64,000 nt of DNA from DAOTXR01 sp034435375 (GTDB taxonomy: Bacteria; Chloroflexota; Anaerolineae; Aggregatilineales; UBA3940). Shown piece after piece: positions 9,785 through 17,885 of the stretch (the first letter of the stretch is position 1; the number at the start of each line of letters is the position of its first letter). The notes beneath the pieces are model-generated. The model was not told the origin of the DNA. It made no database searches and was given only the letters and a program-made list of their open reading frames with translations. Made by a program: the position numbers and the translations under genes. Where the stretch lies: assembly GCA_034435375.1 (NCBI GenBank), contig DAOTXR010000080.1, forward strand, positions 1 to 64,000. Direction: 5' to 3'.

Positions 9785-10591
9785 CTACGACCATCCGAAC
9801 AGCTTCTCGGCGTTGTAGGTGGTCTGGCTGACTATATCCTCCAGCGCCGTTTCACGCAGTTCAGCAAGTTTTTGGGCCACCAGCCGAACGTAGGCTGGCT
9901 CATTGCGCTTTCCTCGGTGTGGATGGGGGGACAGGAAAGGCGCGTCGGTCTCGATCAGGATGCGGTCGGCAGGCATGTGCCGGGCTATCCGCTGCAGTTC
10001 TTCGGCTTTCCGAAATGTCACTGGCCCTGAAAATCCGATGTAAAACCCCAGGCCCATTGCAATCTGGGCATCTTCCCAAGTCGCCGAGAAGGAGTGCATG
10101 ACCCCTGGCCGCCCTGCCATAACTGCGGGCAGCTCGGCTTTGCGCCATGTACTCAGTTTCGCCAGCATATCCCCTGTGGCGTCGCGGTTGTGCAGAATCA
10201 CTGGCAGCTCCAGTTCAGCGGCTAGCGCCAGTTGCCGTTCCAGCCACACAAGTTGAACGTCGTGGGGCGTTTTGTTCCAGTAGTAATCTAGCCCGATCTC
10301 GCCTATGGCTACCACCTTGGGGTGACTCGCCAGTTCGCGGATTGCTGTCAGCATTGCCGTCGGTGGACTGTCTTGTTCGTCAATGTCATTCGGATGCACA
10401 CCTACCGCTGCGTAGACTCCTGCATAACTTTCAGCAAGCGCAATAGCTGCCTGGCTTGTCTTTAAGTCCAGGCCAGGCACAACAATACGTGTCACACCTG
10501 CCTCGAGTGCCCGCTGAACTACAGCAGTGCGGTCGGTGTTGAAACGGTCGGAATCCAGATGACAGTGAGTATCGATGAGCGTCAGTGTCAT
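9785..10591 (-). CDS. tatD: TatD-family metal-dependent hydrolase/DNase
   Basis: The protein has 268 residues, the normal family length. All metal ligands of the TatD TIM barrel are present: IDTHCHLD (HxH) near the N-terminus, GEIGLDYYW (Glu) around residue 95, ILHNRDA and VMHSFS (the two later His), and IETDAPFLSPHPHRGKRNEP (Asp and substrate loop). The family comprises Mg2+-dependent 3'-5' deoxyribonucleases and related hydrolases. The start overlaps the stop of the phosphohexomutase gene (ATGA), so it is translated with the polysaccharide operon. Its metabolic link to that operon is not obvious and may be only positional. Confidence 0.9.
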   Translation of the reverse strand: MTLTLIDTHCHLDSDRFNTDRTAVVQRALEAGVTRIVVPGLDLKTSQAAIALAESYAGVYAAVGVHPNDIDEQDSPPTAMLTAIRELASHPKVVAIGEIGLDYYWNKTPHDVQLVWLERQLALAAELELPVILHNRDATGDMLAKLSTWRKAELPAVMAGRPGVMHSFSATWEDAQIAMGLGFYIGFSGPVTFRKAEELQRIARHMPADRILIETDAPFLSPHPHRGKRNEPAYVRLVAQKLAELRETALEDIVSQTTYNAEKLFGWS

Positions 10592-12009
10592 CCAATGCCT
10601 GCAAGGGTTAACCCATCACCGATGATCGCATCAACCTTGTCCTCGCGTGTTGTCTCACAGTAGACACGGATCAGTGGTTCAGTACCGGAGAAGCGGATCA
10701 GCAACCAGCCGCCGTCCTCCAGCATGAACTTGTAGCCGTCCAACGTATTGATGCCCTTTACCACCATGTCGGCGATCCGAGTGGGCCGAGCTGCATCAAC
10801 CCTTGACCGGATGGCAGTGGCAGCCTCTAGGCTCTCCAGTCGGGTGTCGACGCGCTTGTAGTAGTGCGGGCCGACCTTGCTGTACAGGTACTCGATCAGC
10901 TCGGATGGCTTCATGTTCTTTTTGACCATAAAATCCAGCAGGTACAGCCCGGCCAGGATGCCGTCCCGCTCCGGAACATTGCCTCGGAAGGCGAAGCCAC
11001 CGCTCTCCTCGCCGCCGAGCATAGCGTTCGTCTCGAGAAACTTAGGAGCGACGTACTTGAACCCCACACCAGTTTCATACACTGGCACGCCGTACATCTC
11101 GCCGAGCTTGTTCAGCATAGTCGTCGTCGAGAGTGTCTTGACAATGGCCCCACGTTCTCCACGCACTTCCAACATGTAGAGCGCCAGAAGCGCATACATC
11201 TGGAGCTGGTTGATGAAGACTCCCTTTTCGGTGCCTGCCCCCACACGGTCTGCATCCCCGTCTAAAATGATGCATACGTCTGCACCCAGCTCTACTGTCT
11301 TGTGCAGTCCTACGTCCACATTGGGGGGAATAGGCTCCGGACGGCTCATTTCGGGGAAGATCGGATTGCGCGTGTTGTGAATCTCGGTAATGGTCGTCTT
11401 GCCCCCGCCCAAAATTCGTGAGAGCCAGCCAATGCCATTGCCCCACATTGGTTCCACGACGATCTTAAACCCCGCGTCGCGGATCGGCTGCACATCAATC
11501 AGACTGGGCAGGTGATCCAAGTAGGGCGTTGCTGCGTCGTAATAGGTTATCAGCCCAGCCTGGAGCGCCGCCTCAAGTGGCATACGCTTTACACCACCGA
11601 TCTCCGGGATGCTGTCTTCGATCTCCTTCAAACCTTCCGGATCAACCGCACCACCAGTGGCATCGCGCACCTTAAAGCCGCTGTCAGTGGGCGGGTTGTG
11701 ACTGGCCGTGATGTTGATTGCCCCAGCAGCTTTGGTGTGCACCACACCGTGCGAGATCACAGGGGTAGGGGTAGCTTCCTGGGTCAGCCACACCCGGATG
11801 CCGTTCCCGGCCAGTACTTCGGCGGCGGCTGCCGCAAAGTTCTCCGAGTGAAAGCGGCGGTCATAGCCAATCACAATGCCGTGCTCAGCGCCGCCACGCC
11901 TCAGCAAGTACGTGGCAAAGCCCTGGGCACAGCGCCGGACGTTATTGAAGGTATAGTCTTCAGCGATCCTGCCACGCCAGCCATCAGTGCCAAACTTGAT
12001 GTCACCCAC
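10588..12009 (-). CDS. Phosphoglucomutase/phosphomannomutase
   Basis: This alpha-D-phosphohexomutase has 473 residues. It shows the four domain signatures in order: KFGTDGWRGRIAED at the N-terminus, the catalytic phosphoserine loop TASHNPPTDSGFKV around residue 104, the metal-binding DGDADRVGAG near residue 255, the sugar-recognition loop GGEESGGFAF near 335, and the C-terminal phosphate-binding RFSGTEPLIRVYCE. It interconverts hexose-6-P and hexose-1-P. Beside gmd and rmd, mannose-1-P production for GDP-mannose is the likely role, although the family also accepts glucose. The start is GTG, embedded in the last 8 bp of gmd, with AGGAG about 10 nt upstream. It overlaps tatD by 4 bp. Confidence 0.88.
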   Translation of the reverse strand: MGDIKFGTDGWRGRIAEDYTFNNVRRCAQGFATYLLRRGGAEHGIVIGYDRRFHSENFAAAAAEVLAGNGIRVWLTQEATPTPVISHGVVHTKAAGAINITASHNPPTDSGFKVRDATGGAVDPEGLKEIEDSIPEIGGVKRMPLEAALQAGLITYYDAATPYLDHLPSLIDVQPIRDAGFKIVVEPMWGNGIGWLSRILGGGKTTITEIHNTRNPIFPEMSRPEPIPPNVDVGLHKTVELGADVCIILDGDADRVGAGTEKGVFINQLQMYALLALYMLEVRGERGAIVKTLSTTTMLNKLGEMYGVPVYETGVGFKYVAPKFLETNAMLGGEESGGFAFRGNVPERDGILAGLYLLDFMVKKNMKPSELIEYLYSKVGPHYYKRVDTRLESLEAATAIRSRVDAARPTRIADMVVKGINTLDGYKFMLEDGGWLLIRFSGTEPLIRVYCETTREDKVDAIIGDGLTLAGIG

Positions 12010-12979
12010 GGTTTGCCTGCTCCTTTTGCAGCCTCTTCAGGTCCGCTTCGACCATCATGTGAATCAGTTCTTTGAATGTTACCCCAGGTTCCCAACCAAG
12101 CACGCGGCCCGCTTTGCTTGCATCGCCAACCAGCAGGTCTACCTCTGCCGGCCGCATCAGCCGAGGGTCCTGAACTACATAGTCGTGCCAATCCAGTCCA
12201 ACGTAGCTGAAGGCTACTTCGCACAACTCAGTGATGGAGTGGGTCTCACCACTGGCAATTACATAGTCGTCTGGCTGATTCTGTTGGAGCATCATCCACA
12301 TGGCCCGCACGTAGTCGCCAGCGAAGCCCCAGTCTCGTTTGGAGTCCAGATTGCCCAGCGTCAGCTTGTCGGCAAGCCCCAGCTTGATGCGTGCTACACC
12401 ATCAGCCACCTTTCTTTCAACGAACTCCAAGCCCCGCCTGGGGCTGCCGTGATTGAACAGAATTCCGCTTGTGGCGTGCAGGCCATAGCTTTCACGGTAG
12501 TTGATCGTGATCCAATGGGCGTAGACTTTGGCGATTCCGTAGGGGCTACGTGGGTAGAAGGGTGTAGTCTCCTTCTGAGGCACTTCACGTACCTTGCCAA
12601 ACATTTCAGAGCTAGAAGCCTGATAGAAGCGGATCTTAGGATCTACGGCGCGGATCGCGTCAAGCAAGCGCGTCACACCCAACGCCGTGACTTCGCCGGT
12701 AAAGACTGGCTGCTGCCACGAGGGCTGAACGAAACTCTGGGCAGCCAAGTTGTAGACTTCGTCGGGGCGATGCTCATCCAGGGCAAGCATCAGCGAGGTC
12801 TGGTCGAGTAGGTCGCCATACACGAGTGTCAGACGGTCCTGGATGTGGCCAATGCGTTCGAAATTGACCGTGCTCGACCGCCTGACCAGTCCAACTACTT
12901 CGTACCCCTTGTCTAACAGGAACTCTGCCAAATACGAGCCATCCTGGCCAGTGATTCCCGTGATCAGTGCCCTTGCCAT
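12002..12979 (-). CDS. gmd: GDP-mannose 4,6-dehydratase
   Basis: This is a 325-residue extended SDR enzyme converting GDP-D-mannose to GDP-4-keto-6-deoxy-D-mannose. It shows ALITGITGQDGSYLAEFLLD (NADP-binding glycine motif), NLAAQSFVQPSW, the active-site stretch SSSEMFG, the YxxxK motif in SPYGIAKVYAHW, and the Gmd-specific FNHGSPRRGLEFVERKV and GNLDSKRDWGFAGDYVRAMW. GAGAGGGATAC precedes the ATG, giving a good ribosome site. It is preceded by rmd, with a 93-bp gap, and overlaps the phosphohexomutase by 8 bp. The pairing with an Rmd-type reductase argues for GDP-D-rhamnose rather than GDP-fucose as the product. Confidence 0.95.
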   Translation of the reverse strand: MARALITGITGQDGSYLAEFLLDKGYEVVGLVRRSSTVNFERIGHIQDRLTLVYGDLLDQTSLMLALDEHRPDEVYNLAAQSFVQPSWQQPVFTGEVTALGVTRLLDAIRAVDPKIRFYQASSSEMFGKVREVPQKETTPFYPRSPYGIAKVYAHWITINYRESYGLHATSGILFNHGSPRRGLEFVERKVADGVARIKLGLADKLTLGNLDSKRDWGFAGDYVRAMWMMLQQNQPDDYVIASGETHSITELCEVAFSYVGLDWHDYVVQDPRLMRPAEVDLLVGDASKAGRVLGWEPGVTFKELIHMMVEADLKRLQKEQANRG

Positions 12980-13072
12980 GTATCCCTCTCTGTGTGGGGT
13001 GCCCCACCCCCACGTCTTTGATTGTCGGACGCTGGGGCAAGAATGCGGTTTGCAGGCAATGGATCGAGCTTA

Positions 13073-14032
13073 TCAACCTGCTTTGATGCGGCTGCGCTGG
13101 TCATTCAGGATATCGATCAGAGTCTGTTCGAATGTATACTCTGGCCTCCAACCTGTGGTGGCTCTGATCTTGCCGGGATTGCACACAATGATCGGTACCT
13201 CAACAGGACGCATGCGTGCAGCATCAACCTTGACCTCAATTGGTGCGTCCGTGTGCATAAGCAGGATATCCAGCAATTCGCGGATGCTGTGTGCCTGTCC
13301 ACTGCCTGCGTTATATACTGAGCCAGGCTCACCCAGGGACATCACCAGACGATAGGCGCGTACCATGTCACGTACATCGGTAAAATCGCGCTTTGCGTTC
13401 AGATAACCAACATATAGTACAGGTTCTTGCCGACCAGCCTCGATAGCAGCGATCTGGCTGGCAAAGGCTGGCGCGACAAAGCGCGTACTTTGCCCTGGCC
13501 CGATGTGGTTGAATGGGCGCACACGGATCACCGGCAGGTTGTGGCTGAGGTAGTATTGCAACCCCAGCATGTCCTGGGCCACCTTGCTGACACTGTATGG
13601 GCTGGTTGGCTTGAACGGCTGCTGTTCGTCGATGGGAATATCATCCGGCGAGACCGGCCCATATACCTCCGCCGAACTCACGATCAGGATGCGTGCGTTC
13701 AGCCCAAGCTCCAACATTCCGCATAGGATATTGAGTTGCCCCTGAATATTGTTCTTCAGTGTTTCCCAGGGGTGCTCGAACGATTCTGGCACGAAGCTCT
13801 GTGCAGCTAGGTGGTAGATGTGGTCGGGATTGGTCTCACGAAGCAGCTTAATTACAGCTTCCTTGTCGGTCAGGTTGACCTGATGCAGGTGGACGCCTGC
13901 TCTGCTCAGGTGTGGGAAATGCTCAACAGAAGGCAGAGTGGTTCCGCTGACTGTTGTGTCAGGCTGTTCCAGCAGGTAGCGTGCCAGATGCCCGCCCACG
14001 AATCCATCCACACCAGTGATGAGTGCCTTCAT
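13073..14032 (-). CDS. rmd: GDP-4-keto-6-deoxy-D-mannose reductase (GDP-D-rhamnose synthesis)
   Basis: This extended SDR of 319 residues has ALITGVDGFVGGHLARYLLE at the N-terminus, HLAAQSFVPESFEHPW, SSAEVYGPV and the YxxxK catalytic pair in SPYSVSKVAQDML. The C-terminal half contains YVGYLNAKRDFTDVRDMVRAY and GWRPEYTFEQTL. These match the Rmd group, which stereospecifically reduces the Gmd product to GDP-D-rhamnose, better than GDP-fucose synthetases. It is the first gene after the promoter at 14092-14120 and so heads the polysaccharide operon. Discrimination from other NDP-sugar 4-ketoreductases rests on the neighbouring gmd. Confidence 0.85.
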   Translation of the reverse strand: MKALITGVDGFVGGHLARYLLEQPDTTVSGTTLPSVEHFPHLSRAGVHLHQVNLTDKEAVIKLLRETNPDHIYHLAAQSFVPESFEHPWETLKNNIQGQLNILCGMLELGLNARILIVSSAEVYGPVSPDDIPIDEQQPFKPTSPYSVSKVAQDMLGLQYYLSHNLPVIRVRPFNHIGPGQSTRFVAPAFASQIAAIEAGRQEPVLYVGYLNAKRDFTDVRDMVRAYRLVMSLGEPGSVYNAGSGQAHSIRELLDILLMHTDAPIEVKVDAARMRPVEVPIIVCNPGKIRATTGWRPEYTFEQTLIDILNDQRSRIKAG

Positions 14033-14091
14033 TGGCCTTCTCTATGCTGCTTTTGCCAATCCTAAACCATGCCTGGAGAGAGTCGAGGGCG

Positions 14092-14120
14092 AGTATACCC
14101 TATGCCCCCAGGCCGAGCAA
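14092..14120 (-). promoter_or_regulatory. Predicted sigma70-type promoter of the rmd-gmd polysaccharide operon
   Basis: On the minus strand TTGCTC (14120-14115) and TATACT (14097-14092) are separated by 17 bp, about 55 bp before the rmd start codon. No other promoter of this quality was seen until the end of the operon, where gene junctions are short or overlapping. Confidence 0.6.
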
Positions 14121-14160
14121 TCGCGTTTATAGCACTGTCAAGATTCCGCCGATAAATAAA

Positions 14161-14182
14161 AGGCCGCCCCAACGGGCGGCCT
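14161..14182 (-). terminator. Rho-independent terminator after ahcY
   Basis: On the minus strand a GC-rich hairpin, AGGCCGCCC then a short loop then GGGCGGCCT, is followed by TTTTATTTATC. It lies about 20 bp past the ahcY stop and before the rmd promoter, isolating the polysaccharide operon from ahcY. Confidence 0.85.
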
Positions 14183-14200
14183 ATATCAGTCGCCCACCGC

Positions 14201-15466
14201 TTAGGTACCTTCCTGCCACTGATTCAGATAAGCTTGCTGCTCTGATGTCAGTGTGTCTATTGAGATGCCCATCGCTTCCAGTTTCAGCCGGGCGATCTGC
14301 ATATCAATCTCTTCTGGCAGCGTATAGACTTGATTCTGTAACTTTCCAGCGTTGCGGAACATGTATTCCGCTCCTAGGGCCTGGTTGGCAAAGCTCATGT
14401 CCATTACGCTGGCCGGGTGTCCCTCTGCCGCGGCGAGGTTCACTAGCCGCCCCTCGCCAAGCAGGAAAATTCGTTTTCCATTCTTTAGCGTGAACTGCTC
14501 AACGAACGGGCGCACTAATTCGGGCTTTCCGGTGGACATTGCCTGGAGCGCCTTCAAGTTGATCTCAACATTGAAGTGGCCGGAGTTGCATACAATCGCA
14601 CCGTCTTTCATTGCCTCAATGTGATGGGCGTCAATCACGTTGATGTCCCCCGTGGCTGTCACGAAGATATCGCCTAGCGGTGCACATTCCATCATGGGCA
14701 TTACACGATAGCCATCCATCACTGCTTCAAGCGCTTTCAGCGGGTCAACTTCAGTGATGATCACGCTGGCTCCTAATCCTCTGGCACGCATGGCAATGCC
14801 ACGGCTGCACCAACCGTACCCAGCTATCACGACTGTCTTGCCTGCAATCAGGATGTTGGTGGCACGAATAATGCCGTCCATCGTGCTCTGACCAGTTCCG
14901 TAGCGATTGTCGAACAGGTGCTTGGTCATTGAATCATTCACTGCTAGGACGGGGAAACGTAGTGCCCCTTCCCGCGCCATGGCTCTCAACCGAATCACTC
15001 CGGTGGTAGTCTCTTCGGTGCCGCCAATTACGTTTTCGAGCAGGGCCGTGTGGCCTTTGTGCAACTCGCTCACTAAATCAGCCCCATCGTCCATGGTAAT
15101 GTTGGGGCGATGCGCCAAGGCTGCCTCGATATGCTGGTAGTAGGTTTTGTCATCCTCGCCCTTGATCGCATACACCGGAATTTCGAAATGTGTCACTAGG
15201 CTAGCGGCGACGTCGTCCTGTGTGCTAAGGGGATTGGAGGCCGTCAGCACAAGGTCTGCGCCGCCTAGTTGCAGGGTGTGAGCCAGGTTGGCTGTCTCGG
15301 CTGTGATGTGCAGGCAGGCCGACAGCCGGACGCCATCCAGCGGGCGTTCCTTGGAGAATCGCTCGCGGATTAAATGCAGAACGGGCATCTCTCGTCCCGC
15401 CCATTCGATTTTATAACGTCCGCCTTCGGCTAGGCTGGGATCCTTAATATCGTAGTCAATCGCCAT
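14201..15466 (-). CDS. ahcY: Adenosylhomocysteinase (SAH hydrolase)
   Basis: This 421-residue enzyme reversibly hydrolyses S-adenosylhomocysteine to adenosine and homocysteine with bound NAD. Conserved parts are seen in order: LHITAETANLAHTLQLGGADL (substrate binding), MDDGADLVSELH, NVIGGTEETTTGV, the NAD-domain motif GYGWCSRGIAMRARGLGASV, VTATGDINVID, NSGHFNVEI and the C-terminal LNQWQEGT. It lacks the ~40-residue insert found in some bacterial homologues, which fits its length. AGGAG precedes the ATG. A promoter is predicted at 15520-15547 and a terminator at 14161-14182, so it is probably monocistronic. It lies next to mtnA and a nucleoside kinase, forming a SAM by-product recycling neighbourhood. 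Confidence 0.96.
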   Translation of the reverse strand: MAIDYDIKDPSLAEGGRYKIEWAGREMPVLHLIRERFSKERPLDGVRLSACLHITAETANLAHTLQLGGADLVLTASNPLSTQDDVAASLVTHFEIPVYAIKGEDDKTYYQHIEAALAHRPNITMDDGADLVSELHKGHTALLENVIGGTEETTTGVIRLRAMAREGALRFPVLAVNDSMTKHLFDNRYGTGQSTMDGIIRATNILIAGKTVVIAGYGWCSRGIAMRARGLGASVIITEVDPLKALEAVMDGYRVMPMMECAPLGDIFVTATGDINVIDAHHIEAMKDGAIVCNSGHFNVEINLKALQAMSTGKPELVRPFVEQFTLKNGKRIFLLGEGRLVNLAAAEGHPASVMDMSFANQALGAEYMFRNAGKLQNQVYTLPEEIDMQIARLKLEAMGISIDTLTSEQQAYLNQWQEGT

Positions 15467-15519
15467 GCAAAACTCCTGTCATCTCGATTTTCACTGTGCA
15501 GGTTTTGTGCGGGTTATCG

Positions 15520-15547
15520 ATTATAGCGCGTGCGTCCACCCTGTCGA
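15520..15547 (-). promoter_or_regulatory. Predicted promoter of ahcY
   Basis: On the minus strand TCGACA (15547-15542) and TATAAT (15525-15520) are 16 bp apart, with a TATAAT-perfect -10. The leader is about 45 nt, too short for a known SAH or SAM riboswitch. Confidence 0.6.
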
Positions 15548-15549
15548 AA

Positions 15550-15565
15550 GCGGCTTTCTAGCCGC
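15550..15565 (-). terminator. Short hairpin terminator after the GNAT gene
   Basis: The minus strand shows GCGGCT-AGAA-AGCCGC followed by TTTC, 30 bp after the acetyltransferase stop and immediately upstream of the ahcY -35 box. The U-tract is short, so termination may be partial. Confidence 0.5.
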
Positions 15566-15597
15566 AAGTGAGGCCGAGCATGACCAGCGGATTTGCC

Positions 15598-16431
15598 CTA
15601 TCGTCGTGTGGCTATGCCTTCCAAGAACTCGCAGACTCGCTTGTACCCCAGTCGTGCATAGGTCTTGATTGCGGGTGTGTTGTCCTGCCGCACGTTGAGC
15701 ACGATCAGTGTGATTCCGCTATCGATCAATGCCTGAGTCACGGCATGGCTTACACGAGTCCCCAATCGCCTGCCACGATGGGCGGGATGCACCACCACAT
15801 TTCCGACTGCGGCGAGGTGTGTTTCGCGCGCAATGAGGTGTGTCCCTGCCATCGCTACAAGCTGCCCATCCTGGTAAATGCCGTGGTAGTAGCCGCCAGG
15901 AACCATATCCGGGATGAAGGCCACATCGCGCAAGTCGCGCTGGTCGTGCCTGGCAGCCTCCTGGATCAAGGCCAGCATGTCCGGCGTGTGGCTTTCATCC
16001 AGTAGGCGAGGCAGAAAGGGGCTTGCACGGTAGTCAGGCATAGGCTGGAATGTGAATGATGTGACGCGCATCCGATACATTGCTGCCAGATGTTCGATCT
16101 CATAGTAGGTCTCAAGCAGGCCCTTGATCTCAGGCCTTATGTTGAAGAACACTTTGTCCGGGCCGACGCCGTGTAGCAGCAGCGCATTGAGCGCTGGTTG
16201 TGTGCCCATCAAAAACAGCACCGTCGGATCCAAGCCGGTGTAGATCAGCGCCAACCCCTCTACCGCTCCCGTCCGCGCCGTGGCGATCCAGGTGCAGCGC
16301 TGGGCATACGGCGGTTCCAGGTCGCCGAGAGCGTAGGCTGCATAGTCTCTGTCGGTCGTGAGGTATGCGCGGATTTGTTCCTTGTCCGTTAATTCCGAGA
16401 TTGCATATAGGTTCATGGTGTGGGGGTCCAT
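15598..16431 (-). CDS. GNAT-family N-acetyltransferase
   Basis: This is a 277-residue protein. The C-terminal GNAT domain shows VGNVVVHPAHRGRRLGTRV (the RxxGxG/A acetyl-CoA loop), VTQALIDSGITLIVLNV and NTPAIKTYARLGYKRVCEF (the FR47-like C-terminal motif). The N-terminal 130 residues resemble a second, degenerate GNAT half (DRDYAAYALGDLEPPYAQ), as in two-domain FR47-type enzymes. The ATG at 16431 overlaps the stop of the kinase gene as TGATG, which I take as the translational start; a TTG one codon upstream is less likely. It is the last gene of the mtnA operon. The substrate is unknown. Confidence 0.75.
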   Translation of the reverse strand: MDPHTMNLYAISELTDKEQIRAYLTTDRDYAAYALGDLEPPYAQRCTWIATARTGAVEGLALIYTGLDPTVLFLMGTQPALNALLLHGVGPDKVFFNIRPEIKGLLETYYEIEHLAAMYRMRVTSFTFQPMPDYRASPFLPRLLDESHTPDMLALIQEAARHDQRDLRDVAFIPDMVPGGYYHGIYQDGQLVAMAGTHLIARETHLAAVGNVVVHPAHRGRRLGTRVSHAVTQALIDSGITLIVLNVRQDNTPAIKTYARLGYKRVCEFLEGIATRR

Positions 16432-17390
16432 CAATCTAGCATCGTTTCGAGCACCCCACCATCATCGAAGTGCTGACGGAAGCGGTTCACAAATTCCTGC
16501 CGGGTGTAACGATGATTCTGGGTGCCCACCTGCTCCAGAGCGTAGGTGGCAGCCAGTGCGCCTACACGCCCGCATATCTCCCAGGGCCAGCCAGCAGCTA
16601 GCCCTTTCAACAGCCCACCCCGAAATGCATCGCCTACGCCGGTAGGGTCCTGAAGTTGGTCTGTTGGTACGATTGGGATGTGGTAGGTAGCATCCTGTGC
16701 ATAGATGTCGGAGCCGTCCTTCCCGCGTGTGACGATCACAGTGCCGACCTGGGCCATGACGGCCTCGTGCGTGAGACCCGTCTTTTTGCGCAGTGCGTCG
16801 TACTCATACTCATTTACGATCAAAATGTGGGCGTTACAAACCCCTTCTATCAGCTCGTCGCCGCTCACCCGCGCGACCTGTTGGCTGGGATCATACAGAT
16901 ACCGGATACTTCGTGCTTTACACTCAGCAATCAGATTCTGCATGGCGACGGGATCATTAGGCGAGATCACCACCAGATCTGGTGTGCCATGTACTGCTTC
17001 AGCCAGACTCAGATCGCGGGCGCGGGCCATTGCCCCACTGTAGAACATGGCTATTTGGTTGAGTTTGCAGTCAGTGCTGACAAAGAAGGATGCTGTGAAG
17101 ACGTCATCATAGACCCGTGTGCCGCTCGTATCAACTCCGATGCTCTCTAAAAAGGCACGATATTCGACGAAATCCTGCCCCGCCGTGCCGACCAGGACGG
17201 GGCGCTCGCCCAGCAATGCCAGAGTGTAGGCAATGTTCGGCGCAATGCCACCTCGGTGGCGCGTCATCTCGTCGACAAGAAAGCTCACACTGATGTGGTC
17301 TAGGCTCTCGACGATCAGCATCTCTTTGAATTCACCGGGATACTTCATGATGTAGTCGTAGGCAATCGAGCCTGTGATAGCAATCTTCAT
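16431..17390 (-). CDS. PfkB-family kinase, probably adenosine/nucleoside kinase
   Basis: This 319-residue ribokinase-fold enzyme starts with MKIAITGSIAYDYIMKYPGE. It has the N-terminal Gly-rich substrate segment RHRGGIAPNIAYTLALLG, VGTAGQDF and the C-terminal anion-hole/catalytic motif DPTGVGDAFRGGLLKGLAAG (GxGD with the catalytic Asp; Val replaces the usual Ala). The segment VIVTRGKDGSDIY is the ATP-side PfkB motif. A GTG three codons upstream gives a longer frame, but GAGGTG is well placed for the ATG at 17390. The neighbours mtnA and ahcY suggest removal of adenosine formed by SAH hydrolase. Other sugar or nucleoside substrates are possible. Confidence 0.8.
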   Translation of the reverse strand: MKIAITGSIAYDYIMKYPGEFKEMLIVESLDHISVSFLVDEMTRHRGGIAPNIAYTLALLGERPVLVGTAGQDFVEYRAFLESIGVDTSGTRVYDDVFTASFFVSTDCKLNQIAMFYSGAMARARDLSLAEAVHGTPDLVVISPNDPVAMQNLIAECKARSIRYLYDPSQQVARVSGDELIEGVCNAHILIVNEYEYDALRKKTGLTHEAVMAQVGTVIVTRGKDGSDIYAQDATYHIPIVPTDQLQDPTGVGDAFRGGLLKGLAAGWPWEICGRVGALAATYALEQVGTQNHRYTRQEFVNRFRQHFDDGGVLETMLD

Positions 17391-17473
17391 TAGGTTCACC
17401 TCATCCGTTCAGCGTGAGCAGAAACCAAGCATGGGTGTCAGGAGCTGACCATGTATCGGCAGATGAGCGCTGC

Positions 17474-17872
17474 TCAGAATCCATACTCGATCTGCACTTC
17501 AAGTTCTGCGTCAGACGGTGCGCCCACGATATGAGTGAGCACGTTGCCCGCAAAGTGTGCCAGCCCGACCAACGGAACGTCTGGCCTGATCCAGAGGGCA
17601 GCGTAACCGTTGTCTTCCCAGAATCGGGTTTGGGTGCCTGGCGGCAGGGCAAGTCCTGCTGCCTGGAGGGTCTCCAGAGGATCGCCCTGCCGACTTCGGT
17701 AGGGGAAGTTCAGCAGAAAACCCGATAGTTTCTCTTCAGCCTCCTCGGGGATCACCTGAATCCAGTGGTTGCTTTGACCCTCGACCTCTATCGTGACGCA
17801 CGGTCCGTCTTCGAGCGCCAGTGTTGCCTGCGCGATCAGGTCGCCCAACCAGATCGCAGTCTCAGCGTCCAT
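17474..17872 (-). CDS. Conserved-looking small protein of unknown function
   Basis: A 132-residue protein starting MDAETAIWLGDLIAQATL, 13 bp after the mtnA stop, with GAGGG about 11 nt upstream. It is acidic and looks soluble, with an alternating beta/alpha pattern (CVTIEVEGQSNHWIQVIP; FSLN-like middle; TRFWEDNGYAALWIRPDVP; a final helix and AELEVQIEYGF). The size and beta-alpha-beta layout recall T3S-chaperone-like (TY-Chap/YbjN) folds, a weak resemblance only. It is co-transcribed between mtnA and the PfkB kinase, with an 83-bp gap before the kinase. A longer reading from 17959 would overlap mtnA by 74 bp and has an atypical Arg-rich start, so I reject it. Confidence 0.65.
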   Translation of the reverse strand: MDAETAIWLGDLIAQATLALEDGPCVTIEVEGQSNHWIQVIPEEAEEKLSGFLLNFPYRSRQGDPLETLQAAGLALPPGTQTRFWEDNGYAALWIRPDVPLVGLAHFAGNVLTHIVGAPSDAELEVQIEYGF

Positions 17873-17885
17873 CGCAGACCAGCCC

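Noticed and set aside
15467..15519. SAH or SAM riboswitch before ahcY
   Set aside because: The leader downstream of the predicted promoter is about 45 nt and lacks the required helices.
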